Positions 1 to 6,120 of a stretch of DNA of 7,035 nucleotides are shown piece by piece (within the stretch, counting starts at the first letter, position 1; each line of letters opens with the position of its first letter). Origin of the DNA: JBLHGU01 sp047615875 (lineage in GTDB: Bacteria > Pseudomonadota > Gammaproteobacteria > Arenicellales > CAJQKF01); assembly GCA_047615875.1 (NCBI GenBank), contig JBLHGU010000261.1, forward strand, positions 1 to 7,035, in the 5' to 3' direction. The position numbers and the translations under genes are program-made. Below the pieces are notes generated by a model, which saw only the letters and a program-made list of their open reading frames with translations, did no database searches and was not told where the DNA came from.

Positions 1-45
1 TAAAAATATTATGTGGTGATCTATTCAGGAAACAGAAGTTGCGAT

Positions 46-69
46 TTCAAGTTCAGACTTGTACTTGAA
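46..69. repeat. Small inverted repeat downstream of the nitrile hydratase operon
   Basis: A 7-bp perfect inverted repeat (TTCAAGT at 46-52, ACTTGAA at 63-69) with a 10-nt loop lies 11 bases past the stop codon of the accessory gene. A shorter alternative hairpin (CAAGT/ACTTG, 48-61) competes with it. Neither is GC-rich nor followed by a T-run in the minus-strand reading direction, so it is a poor match to an intrinsic terminator. The rest of 1-79 shows no gene. Confidence 0.25.
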
Positions 70-79
70 GCTGGATAAA

Positions 80-463
80 TTATGCGAGTTCTACTGCTTT
101 ACCATGAGGTGTATGCAGGTAAGCCTGCTTCCATTCTTCTTTACGTTGCTGCATCATATCTTGAGAAACCATTTCTGTACTGCAACAGATTACCTCCAGT
201 GCGACTAGCCAATGGTTGTAATAGGTATCGCCCAAATCAGGCTCGCCACGATCTTGTGCGGCATAAATCTCCTTACTCAACGCTGCGCTGAAGTCTCGCC
301 ATTCAAATCGACCAGCAGCATGCAGTGCCACTGCGAGACCAAATGCCTGGGCCTGCCAGGGTTCGGCGAATACGGGTCCTGCCTGATCTGCTGGCAACTC
401 TGGAAACATCTCCAGATTGATATTCATTGGCTCAATCAAGCTAGCTCCAGATGGGGTTCCCAT
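80..463 (-). CDS. Nitrile hydratase accessory (activator) protein
   Basis: This is a 127-residue protein of the nitrile hydratase accessory/activator family, the small proteins that in cobalt-type systems assist metal insertion into the alpha subunit. Recognition rests on the block PVFAEPWQAQAFGLAVALH, the segment DTYYNHWLVALE, and a C-terminal tail with a TPHG motif (residues about 117-120). It resembles the N-terminal helical domain of the beta subunit encoded just upstream (W-x-x-x-AF, then YY-x-x-W-x-x-xLE), as expected for this family. It is the last gene of the operon and overlaps the beta gene by 28 bases when the ATG at 463 is used. A second in-frame ATG at 427 would start 8 bases after the beta stop codon and remove 12 residues that are not obviously conserved. 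No strong Shine-Dalgarno sequence decides between them. The family call is firm; the chaperone role comes from family knowledge and was not read from a catalytic motif. Confidence 0.88.
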   Translation of the reverse strand: MGTPSGASLIEPMNINLEMFPELPADQAGPVFAEPWQAQAFGLAVALHAAGRFEWRDFSAALSKEIYAAQDRGEPDLGDTYYNHWLVALEVICCSTEMVSQDMMQQRKEEWKQAYLHTPHGKAVELA

Positions 464-1104
464 AAATCAATATTTACCTGCCAGTCAATCTGGTCACTCT
501 CACCCCATAATTCGCTGGCATCAAATTTTACAGAGTACAGGTGTTCTGCTCGACGCACGCCTGTGGCGTTATCGTCGGCGAATACATGACATCCGTGGTG
601 GTGTTGAACGGTGCCGAGTCTGCCCCTTGCATAACGCGGCACTCTGGTGTGCCCGGTGGGATTCTTATTTATCACACGCACGCAAGTTCCGGCTTTAAAA
701 CCAGCCGGTGCTGTTGCAGGCATATCTACTGGTCCACCCCGATGGATAATCTCTTCAACGGCGTTCTTAACGACCCGACGCTCCAGCAAATCTGCCGTCG
801 CCTCACGATTACTCCCACCCCTGTGTAACTCATCAGCGTCAACCAGGCCTGTCTCCTGCAACAAAGTTTCCAATCCGTGCATCCAGTTTTCATAATAACT
901 ATTTTTCAGATAGTCCGCCGGATGCTGGCTTTCCCGAGCCTGCCGCCCCTGATCAAGATTCCACTGCCCAAGAAAACCACAGGCTAATGTTAGCGCAAAA
1001 GCACGGCGTTCCCATTCATGATGGAAAACTGGCTCCAACACCTCGCTTTCTGGATTAATAGCTCCAAGGCCGTGCATTCCGCCCAGATCATGACCACCGT
1101 TCAT
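436..1104 (-). CDS. nthB: Nitrile hydratase subunit beta
   Basis: This is the 222-residue beta subunit of nitrile hydratase, which packs against alpha to form the active site that hydrates nitriles (R-CN) to amides. The N-terminus MNGGHDLGGMHGLGAI matches the family hallmark. An alpha-helical domain follows (about 25-90, with WERRAFALTLA and YYENWMHGLETLL), then a linker and a C-terminal SH3-like barrel (about 136-220) containing GHTRVPRYARG, GCHVF, LYSVKF, ELWG and DLWEPHLE. Arg54, and one of the arginines in the GHTRVPR segment (Arg154 or Arg157), are the likely equivalents of the two beta arginines that hydrogen-bond the oxidised cysteines of alpha. That assignment is by motif position, without an alignment. 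Length is normal for the family. The ATG overlaps the alpha stop codon as ATGA, so translational coupling is likely, and I see no strong independent Shine-Dalgarno sequence. Confidence 0.95.
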   Translation of the reverse strand: MNGGHDLGGMHGLGAINPESEVLEPVFHHEWERRAFALTLACGFLGQWNLDQGRQARESQHPADYLKNSYYENWMHGLETLLQETGLVDADELHRGGSNREATADLLERRVVKNAVEEIIHRGGPVDMPATAPAGFKAGTCVRVINKNPTGHTRVPRYARGRLGTVQHHHGCHVFADDNATGVRRAEHLYSVKFDASELWGESDQIDWQVNIDLWEPHLELA

Positions 1105-1712
1105 TGTGGGTTTTGCGCCTTCTCAACACCTATCATTGAATTTCGCGTGACAAGCCCTGCCAACTGAGATCCGTCCATCTGCTCGGTTCCTTTAGGTCGT
1201 TCAGGCAGAACCAGGTAACGCATTTCTGCAGTGGAATCCCAGACGAGAATCTCTACATTCTCGTCTAAATGAGTACCAAACTCCTGTAACGCACCTCTGG
1301 GATCAGATACGGCTTTGGCCCGGTAAGGCGCTGACTTGTACCAAACAGGTGGCAAACCCAATACTGGCCACGGATAGCAGGAACAAAGTGTGCAAACCAC
1401 CAGGTTATGTTGAGCGCTGGTATTGGAGACGACTTTCATATGCTCACCTTGACGCCCCATAAATCCCATGGAGGAAATAGCCGCCGTGGCATCAGTCAAC
1501 AACCACTGACGAAATTCATCATCAACCCAGGCTCTGGCAACAACAGCGGCGCCATTTCGGGGGCCCACACGATGCTCAAACATGTCGATAAGTTCATCCA
1601 GCGCAGCGGGATCTACCAGTCCCTTTTCTACCAATAAAGATTCAAGTGCCTTAACTCGTAAAACAGTATCTGCGGGTGGCTCGGTGTGGTCGTGATCATG
1701 GTCGTGGCTCAT
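1101..1712 (-). CDS. nthA: Cobalt-type nitrile hydratase subunit alpha
   Basis: This is the 203-residue metal-binding alpha subunit of nitrile hydratase. The metal claw is VCTLCSC, with Cys107, Cys110, Ser111 and Cys112 (in the family two of these cysteines become oxidised to sulfinic and sulfenic acid). Thr109 in the claw and Tyr113 after it (CTLCSCYPWPVLGLPP) are the residues that distinguish cobalt enzymes from the iron form (CSLCSCT). Other family blocks are KALESLLVEKGLVD (21-34), GPRNGAAVVARAW (50-62), DPRGALQEFG (137-146) and a segment about 153-170 matching the family's VWDSTAE-RYLVLP strand pair. The start at 1712 gives the normal family length. A longer frame exists only from a TTG at 1841 and adds 43 unconserved residues. 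The N-terminus MSHDHDHDHTEP is an unusual His/Asp repeat that might bind metal. There is no clear Shine-Dalgarno sequence before the ATG. First gene of the alpha-beta-accessory operon. Confidence 0.95.
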   Translation of the reverse strand: MSHDHDHDHTEPPADTVLRVKALESLLVEKGLVDPAALDELIDMFEHRVGPRNGAAVVARAWVDDEFRQWLLTDATAAISSMGFMGRQGEHMKVVSNTSAQHNLVVCTLCSCYPWPVLGLPPVWYKSAPYRAKAVSDPRGALQEFGTHLDENVEILVWDSTAEMRYLVLPERPKGTEQMDGSQLAGLVTRNSMIGVEKAQNPQ

Positions 1713-1872
1713 AGTCGGCAGTTTAGAAGAACCTGCCCTCAGGTGCAAACCCACTAACAACCTGATCCCAACTTTGAGTTTTGATAACCGCACAGAGCCG
1801 TGGATTAAATCAAAAGCTTCGCTAAATTGAGTAAAATCCAAATGGTTTCACGATACGGAAACGCTTATGGTA

Positions 1873-1899
1873 TTTATAAGTGTTTTTTACAATTTCCAA
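1873..1899 (-). promoter_or_regulatory. Candidate promoter for the nitrile hydratase operon
   Basis: On the minus strand a good -10 hexamer TATAAA (1873-1878) is preceded by TTGGAA (1894-1899) as a possible -35. The spacer is only 15 bases, which is short for sigma-70, so the match is weak. Transcription from here would give a leader of about 150 nt before the alpha ATG at 1712. Confidence 0.25.
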
Positions 1900-1920
1900 A
1901 ATGATGACTTTCGTTATATT

Positions 1921-1938
1921 TTTCAATATGATATGAAA
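1921..1938. repeat. Inverted repeat TTTCA-N8-TGAAA
   Basis: TTTCA at 1921-1925 and TGAAA at 1934-1938 form a perfect 5-bp dyad with an 8-base A/T-rich centre. It lies in the divergent intergenic region upstream of the candidate nitrile hydratase promoter. Such short dyads in AT-rich DNA arise by chance easily, so operator function is only a possibility. Confidence 0.25.
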
Positions 1939-1955
1939 TTATTTTTTCGAAGCAT

Positions 1956-1974
1956 TTGGTCAAACTATGATCAA
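1956..1974. promoter_or_regulatory. Candidate operator, imperfect palindrome TTGGTCA-N5-TGATCAA
   Basis: TTGGTCA (1956-1962) and TGATCAA (1968-1974) match as inverted repeats at 6 of 7 positions around a 5-base centre, the 19-bp size typical of a dimeric repressor site. The TGGTC core recalls the TGGT...ACCA half-sites of FadR/GntR-family regulators such as those of glycolate/malate synthase operons, but the right half is not ACCA. It lies about 85 bases before glcB and could act on either flanking gene. Confidence 0.35.
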
Positions 1975-2059
1975 CATTTAGAAAGTTAACGGCTAAGGAT
2001 AACAAAATTGGTATAAGGTCAAAACATATCCCACCTCCACAAGAACTTCCGGGTACAGA

Positions 2060-4219
2060 ATGAAGAATATTCAAATCGGCGGATTAGCCATTGAACAGAA
2101 ACTGCATGAGTTTGTAGAAAATGAATTACTGCCGGAATCGGGAGTGGACAGCCCTATTTTCTGGTCTGCGTTAGAGGATATCGTTCGAGACCTGGGATCA
2201 CAAAACCAGGGTTTTCTTAAACATCGTGATGATCTGCAAGACAAAATTGATCAATGGCACAAACAGCATCCGGGCGCGTCACCAGAGGCTTACAAATCGT
2301 TCCTGGGCGAGTGTGATTATCTAGAGAGCGTTCGTGACGATTTCGCCATTACATCAGCAAACATCGATGCAGAAGTCTCCTCTATAGCCGGACCCCAACT
2401 TGTTGTACCGCTCGATAATGCGCGTTATGTTTTAAGCGCTGCTAATGCACGCTGGGGAAGTCTGTACGACGCACTGTACGGTACTGATGCCTTAGCCGAG
2501 AATGACGGCTGCAGAAAAACTCGTCGTTACAATCCCATTCGGGGCGACCGTGTTGTGAAGTTTGCGCGGGATTTTCTTGATCGTCACTTCGCACTGGATA
2601 AGGGCACACATCATTGGTCCACCCGCTATCGAGTAAGAAATGGCAGACTGGAAGTCCGCCTCGGTGATGGTCGCCAGGCCCTGTTATTACGCCCAGAACG
2701 CCTGACAGGCTATACCGGCGACGCGGATAAACCCGACTCGGTAGTTCTTTGCAAAAATGGTTTGCATCTGGAAATATGTTTTGGCGATGGTTTCTTTATC
2801 GGCCGTCGCGATCACGCCAGCATTTACGATGTACGTATTGAGTCAGCCCTGACCACCATAATGGATCTGGAAGATTCAGTGGCCTCGGTTGATACTGAAG
2901 ATAAATTAAAGGGCTATCGCAATTGGCTGGGGCTGATGCGTGGCACCCTTAAATCAAGTTTCGAGAAAGATGGTGAAAGCATCGATCGCACCATGAATAC
3001 TGATCCAGTCTTTACAACACCAGTTGGCGAACAGATTAGTCTATCAGGACGTAGCGTTCTGCTGGTACGCAGCGTCGGCGCACACCTAAACACCAACGCA
3101 GTTCTGCTGGATGGTCAACCGATTCCGGAAACCATGCTTGATGCAATGATTACTGCTGTTTCTGCGAAACACGATCTGCTGGGCAATAGTCCTTACAAAA
3201 ACAGCAAGCATGGTTCTGTGTATATCGTAAAGCCTAAGATGCATGGTTCTGCAGAAGTTGCACTAGCCGTGGAGCTCTTTAGCCGGGTTGAACAAGCCAT
3301 CGGTCTTGAGCGAAACACTTTAAAAATGGGCATCATGGATGAAGAACGTCGCACTTCGGTCAATCTGAAAAACTGCATCTATGCCGCCAGGGAACGAGTA
3401 TTTTTCATTAATACGGGCTTCCTCGATCGCACTGGCGATGAGATCCACACCAGCATGGAAGCCGGCCCCGTTTTACCCAAGGCTGAAATGAAAGGCGCGA
3501 AATGGCTATCCGCCTACGAAAACTCCAATGTTGATATTGGCTTACAAACCGGCTTTACCAAGAAGGCACAGATAGGCAAAGGCATGTGGGCGGCACCAGA
3601 CGAAATGGCTGCCATGCTGGAAACTAAAATTTCCCACCCTGAATCGGGTGCCAATACCGCCTGGGTTCCTTCACCTACGGCCGCAACCTTGCATGCCACA
3701 CACTACATGTTACTGGAGGTCTTAGCCCGTCAGGAAAATCTACAGGCGAGACAAGCTGCCAGTGTTGACGATATCCTTACAATCCCTCTTATGGATCCCC
3801 AAAGAAAACTCAGCGACGCGGAAATCAACGCGGAGCTGGAAAACAACTGTCAGGGTATTCTCGGCTATGTTGCACGCTGGGTTGGTCAGGGCATCGGCTG
3901 TTCCAAGGTGCCAGATATCAATGATGTTGCGTTGATGGAGGATTGCGCCACGCTGCGAATTTCCAGTCAGCATATTGCCAACTGGCTACACCATGGCATT
4001 CTTTCAGAATCTCAGATTGAAGCGGCAATGGAACGCATGGCGATTATCGTCGATCGACAAAACTCCAACGACCCAGCTTATCAGCCTATGAGTGCTAACT
4101 TTACTGATAGCATTCCTTATCAAGCATCACTTGACCTGGCACTGAAGGGACGCACACAACCGAACGGCTACACTGAGTTCATTCTTTATGCGCGTCGCCA
4201 GCAAATGAAAGCGGGTTAA
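2060..4219 (+). CDS. glcB: Malate synthase G
   Basis: This 719-residue cytoplasmic enzyme condenses glyoxylate with acetyl-CoA to malate and CoA, needs Mg2+, and serves glyoxylate-shunt and glycolate/glyoxylate assimilation. It is full length (E. coli GlcB is about 723) and similar along its whole extent. Landmarks in order are GPQLVVPLDNARYVLSAANA (111-130), ARWGSLYDALYG (130-141), LEDSVASVD (270-278), VRSVG with catalytic Arg337, YIVKPKMHG (388-396), GIMDEERRTS with Mg2+-ligand Glu428, FINTGFLDRTGDE with Asp456, QIGKGMWA (504-511), NTAWVPSPTAATLHA (532-546) and GIGCSKVPDINDVALMED with the catalytic base Asp628. Cys614 corresponds to the E. coli cysteine in GCSKVPD. The residue after Asp628 is Cys629, where the E. 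coli enzyme has Arg (MEDRAT). The ATG at 2060 fits the family N-terminus although its Shine-Dalgarno sequence is weak. The gene stands alone, divergent from the nitrile hydratase operon, with no glc operon partner in view. Confidence 0.97.
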   Translation: MKNIQIGGLAIEQKLHEFVENELLPESGVDSPIFWSALEDIVRDLGSQNQGFLKHRDDLQDKIDQWHKQHPGASPEAYKSFLGECDYLESVRDDFAITSANIDAEVSSIAGPQLVVPLDNARYVLSAANARWGSLYDALYGTDALAENDGCRKTRRYNPIRGDRVVKFARDFLDRHFALDKGTHHWSTRYRVRNGRLEVRLGDGRQALLLRPERLTGYTGDADKPDSVVLCKNGLHLEICFGDGFFIGRRDHASIYDVRIESALTTIMDLEDSVASVDTEDKLKGYRNWLGLMRGTLKSSFEKDGESIDRTMNTDPVFTTPVGEQISLSGRSVLLVRSVGAHLNTNAVLLDGQPIPETMLDAMITAVSAKHDLLGNSPYKNSKHGSVYIVKPKMHGSAEVALAVELFSRVEQAIGLERNTLKMGIMDEERRTSVNLKNCIYAARERVFFINTGFLDRTGDEIHTSMEAGPVLPKAEMKGAKWLSAYENSNVDIGLQTGFTKKAQIGKGMWAAPDEMAAMLETKISHPESGANTAWVPSPTAATLHATHYMLLEVLARQENLQARQAASVDDILTIPLMDPQRKLSDAEINAELENNCQGILGYVARWVGQGIGCSKVPDINDVALMEDCATLRISSQHIANWLHHGILSESQIEAAMERMAIIVDRQNSNDPAYQPMSANFTDSIPYQASLDLALKGRTQPNGYTEFILYARRQQMKAG

Positions 4220-4227
4220 AACTTGCA

Positions 4228-4261
4228 TTGATCGGCGGCGAAACAATCTGCCGTCGATCAA
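4228..4261 (+). terminator. Strong hairpin after glcB (terminator-like, no U-tract)
   Basis: A 12-bp stem (TTGATCGGCGGC at 4228-4239 with GCCGTCGATCAA at 4250-4261, one G-U pair) with a 10-base loop starts 9 bases after the glcB stop. It is GC-rich and clearly non-random, but AACGGG follows instead of a T-run. It may therefore be a 3'-end stabilising or Rho-associated hairpin and not a classical intrinsic terminator. Confidence 0.5.
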
Positions 4262-4264
4262 ACG

Positions 4265-4330
4265 GGTACTGTCGACTTTCCGTTCACTAGAGCTCCGACC
4301 ATATTTATCTTGGTCGACAGGTATAGTACC
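4265..4330. promoter_or_regulatory. Nested inverted repeats upstream of the HTH/PBP-like regulator (candidate operator)
   Basis: CTGTCGAC at 4269-4276 and GTCGACAG at 4313-4320 are a perfect 8-bp inverted pair separated by 36 bases. The similarity extends outward: GGTAC precedes the left arm, and GTACC follows the right arm after 5 extra bases (4326-4330). Inside lies a second perfect dyad, CGACCA (4296-4301) with TGGTCG (4311-4316), 9 bases apart. -10-like sequences fall within it (TATTTA at 4302-4307, TATAGT at 4322-4327) but no good -35. The position immediately before the regulator start suggests autoregulation, which is an inference. Confidence 0.45.
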
Positions 4331-4339
4331 CTGCCCGCT

Positions 4340-5230
4340 ATGGCTGAAGAATCTGAAGACTATCTGACAACCAGGGAACTGGCTGACTTATTGCGTATAA
4401 AAGAACGCAAGGTCTACGATCTGGTAGCAAACAACGAAGTGCCCTGCACCAGGGCCACAGGCAAAATATTATTCCCCCGCGCCGATATTCAACGTTGGCT
4501 TGCCGCTAGTAGCAATGGTGATCTGGTTGTTCGAACAATAAAACAACGGCCCAATGTTTTTCTCGGCAGTCACGATCCATTACTGGAATGGGCACTAAGA
4601 GAATCGAGTTGCGGGCTGGCAAGTTACTTTGATGGTAGCTTCGACGGACTGCGACGCTTCAAGGCTCATGAAGGACTGGCCTCCGCTTTACATATATATG
4701 ACGAGAACAACCTTAGCTGGAATGTAGAAGCGGTTCGCGATCTACAAATTGATGATGAAGTGGTGCTAATGGAATTTTGCCAACGCCAACGCGGACTCAT
4801 AAGCAGCTCAGAGCCTGATCATTGCGTCCACTCTATAAAAGACTTAAAGGGCAAGACTATTGCACCACGTCAGCTCGATGCAGGTAGTCAACCGCTATTA
4901 TTATCGCTATTGCAGGCAAGTGGGCTGGCTGAAGATGACTATCACTTCTCGCATCCCTGTAGAACCGAGACTGAGGCGGTAGCGGCAGTATTTGAGGGTA
5001 TAGCCGATGCAACCCTGGGTTTGTCTGGCCTGGCCAGTCAGTATCGCCTGAACTTCACACCGCTGATTGATGAGCGTTTCGATCTGTTATTCAGTCGCAA
5101 AGCCTGGTTCTCTCCAGCGGTTCAGCAATTCATTCAGTTTTGTCATGCAGATATTTTTAAACAACGCGCTACACAAATGCCTGGCTATAACGTGGAAAAT
5201 TTTGGTGTATTTCACTTCAATAGTGAGTGA
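4340..5230 (+). CDS. HTH (excisionase-like) transcriptional regulator with PBP-like oxyanion-sensing domain
   Basis: This 296-residue protein has two parts. Residues 8-55 form a MerR/excisionase-type helix-turn-helix (YLTTRELADLLRIKERKVYDLV, then a GKILFPRADIQRWL wing). Residues about 75-292 match the periplasmic-binding-protein-like domain of the molybdate-binding type found in cytoplasmic regulators (GSHDPLLEWALRES, GLASYFDGSFDGLRRF, HIYD, RQRGLI, LDAGSQPLL, ATLGLSGLASQY). There is no signal peptide, so the sensor domain is intracellular. Next to a tungstate transporter, it probably binds tungstate or molybdate and controls tup expression; this is inferred from architecture and adjacency. 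The ATG at 4340 was chosen because conserved HTH sequence begins right after it. An in-frame TTG at 4310 would put the N-terminus inside the inverted-repeat region and has no Shine-Dalgarno sequence. The ATG also lacks a clear ribosome binding site. It converges with tupA, with 33 bases between the stops. Confidence 0.88.
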   Translation: MAEESEDYLTTRELADLLRIKERKVYDLVANNEVPCTRATGKILFPRADIQRWLAASSNGDLVVRTIKQRPNVFLGSHDPLLEWALRESSCGLASYFDGSFDGLRRFKAHEGLASALHIYDENNLSWNVEAVRDLQIDDEVVLMEFCQRQRGLISSSEPDHCVHSIKDLKGKTIAPRQLDAGSQPLLLSLLQASGLAEDDYHFSHPCRTETEAVAAVFEGIADATLGLSGLASQYRLNFTPLIDERFDLLFSRKAWFSPAVQQFIQFCHADIFKQRATQMPGYNVENFGVFHFNSE

Positions 5231-5263
5231 AACACTTAATTTGCAGATTGATCATCAACCGGT

Positions 5264-6088
5264 TTATTGAGCATTGGGATAGAACAGTTGTTCGCCATTT
5301 AGTTTATAGGTGGCAATTGCCTTTTGACCGGTTTTACTGAGTATCCAGTCAATAAACACCTGCCCCTCCTGATGCTTAATATTGTTATGACGTTGCGGAT
5401 TAACGAGAATAATGCCGTATTGATTAAACAAGGTTTTATCCCCCTCCAATAATATGCGCAAGCTACCACGATTTTTAAAGCTGATCCAGGTACCCCGATC
5501 AGTCAACGTGTAAGCAGACATTGCAGACGCCGCATTCAAAGTGGCGCCCATACCAGAGCCCAGTTCCCGATACCATTTTCCACTTTGGCTATCCACATCC
5601 TGGCCGGTCTGTTGCCATAGGCTGCGTTCTTTTTTATGTGTACCTGAATCATCGCCGCGGGATACAAAAATAGCTTTTTTCAGGGCGATTCTTTGTAACG
5701 CTTCAACAACAGAACTCATCCCAGCCAGCCCAGCCGGATCGGTTGCCGGACCAACTAACACAAAGTCGTTATACATAACATCAAAGCGCTCGATCCCAAA
5801 TCCCTCTTCAACGAATTTTTCTTCAGCAGACTTTGCATGCACCAATAGCACATCACCATCGCCATTGGCTGCATTGTTAATCGCCTGACCGGTGCCCACA
5901 GCAACCACGTTAACCTGAATTCCGAATTCTGCTTTGAATGCCGGTAACAGGTAATCGTATAAACCGCTATTAGCAGTAGAAGTTGTAGACTGCAGTAATA
6001 TTGTGGGCGTGGCCGACAACAGCGTAGTTGGAATAATCCATAATAAGCTGGCAACCAGGAACTTACAGGTAACGTTTGTTCTTAACAT
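5264..6088 (-). CDS. tupA: Tungstate ABC transporter, periplasmic substrate-binding protein
   Basis: This 274-residue precursor is the periplasmic binding protein of a tungstate importer. A signal peptide is visible: Arg3 and Lys9 ahead of a hydrophobic core FLVASLLWII, and likely cleavage after Ala26 (LLSA/TP). The mature protein carries the TupA pattern: a first oxyanion-binding loop STTST (35-38 as TTST) followed by SGLYDYLLPAF, then VAVGTGQA (62-69), GDGDVLLVHA (76-85), VMYNDFVLVGP (104-114), FVSRGDDSGTHKKE (141-154) with a likely anion-contacting Arg144, and YTLTDRGT (193-200). These favour tungstate over molybdate ModA or phosphate PstS. The ATG at 6088 gives a clean signal peptide and has a short GAG-type ribosome binding site. 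A GTG at 6109 would add 7 residues, MHFLENL. It is the last gene of the visible operon, 32 bases after tupC. No convincing intrinsic terminator is seen in the 33 bases before the convergent regulator gene. Confidence 0.93.
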   Translation of the reverse strand: MLRTNVTCKFLVASLLWIIPTTLLSATPTILLQSTTSTANSGLYDYLLPAFKAEFGIQVNVVAVGTGQAINNAANGDGDVLLVHAKSAEEKFVEEGFGIERFDVMYNDFVLVGPATDPAGLAGMSSVVEALQRIALKKAIFVSRGDDSGTHKKERSLWQQTGQDVDSQSGKWYRELGSGMGATLNAASAMSAYTLTDRGTWISFKNRGSLRILLEGDKTLFNQYGIILVNPQRHNNIKHQEGQVFIDWILSKTGQKAIATYKLNGEQLFYPNAQ

Positions 6089-6093
6089 CAGGT

Positions 6094-6098
6094 TCTCT
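6094..6098 (-). promoter_or_regulatory. Ribosome binding site for tupA
   Basis: AGAGA on the minus strand, 5 bases before the ATG at 6088, is a modest Shine-Dalgarno match. It supports the ATG over the upstream in-frame GTG at 6109, which has no comparable sequence before it. Confidence 0.4.
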
Positions 6099-6120
6099 AA
6101 AAAATGCACGCTGATAATAT

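Larger units (their letters stand above)
1713..2059. promoter_or_regulatory. Divergent intergenic region between nitrile hydratase and glcB
   Basis: These 347 bases separate two divergently transcribed units and must hold the promoters of both. The part from about 1860 to 2020 is much richer in A/T than the flanking genes. I see no convincing protein-coding gene: a 66-codon frame on the minus strand (1874-2074) has no recognisable motif and runs into the start of glcB. Two imperfect palindromes (1921-1938 and 1956-1974) are candidate operators. For glcB the only -10-like hexamer I noticed is TATAAG at 2012-2017, without a good -35. No convincing Shine-Dalgarno sequence precedes the glcB ATG. 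Confidence 0.6.

Noticed and set aside
212..895. Several plus-strand open frames across the nitrile hydratase beta and accessory genes
   Set aside because: They are antisense to well-supported genes, show no family similarity and have compositions typical of reverse-complement frames.
1713..1841. N-terminal extension of the nitrile hydratase alpha subunit from a TTG at 1841
   Set aside because: It adds 43 residues with no family match, uses a rare start codon and makes the protein longer than usual. The ATG at 1712 gives the normal length.
1874..2074. 66-codon open frame on the minus strand in the intergenic region
   Set aside because: It lies in AT-rich DNA, overlaps the glcB start, has no recognisable motif and contains the candidate promoter and dyads.
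2914..3973. Minus-strand open frames inside glcB
   Set aside because: They are antisense frames of a strongly conserved gene, with no ribosome binding sites or recognisable motifs.
4310..4339. TTG start for the HTH/PBP-like regulator
   Set aside because: It has no Shine-Dalgarno sequence, falls inside the inverted-repeat region and adds 10 unconserved residues. The ATG at 4340 sits just before the conserved HTH.
5231..5263. Bidirectional terminator between the regulator and tupA
   Set aside because: Only a 5-bp dyad (TTGAT-C-ATCAA, 5248-5258) is present, with no GC-rich stem or T-run, so it is too weak to call.
5541..5888. 115-codon plus-strand frame antisense to tupA
   Set aside because: The tupA frame carries clear family motifs throughout, while the antisense frame is proline/serine-rich with no recognisable domain.
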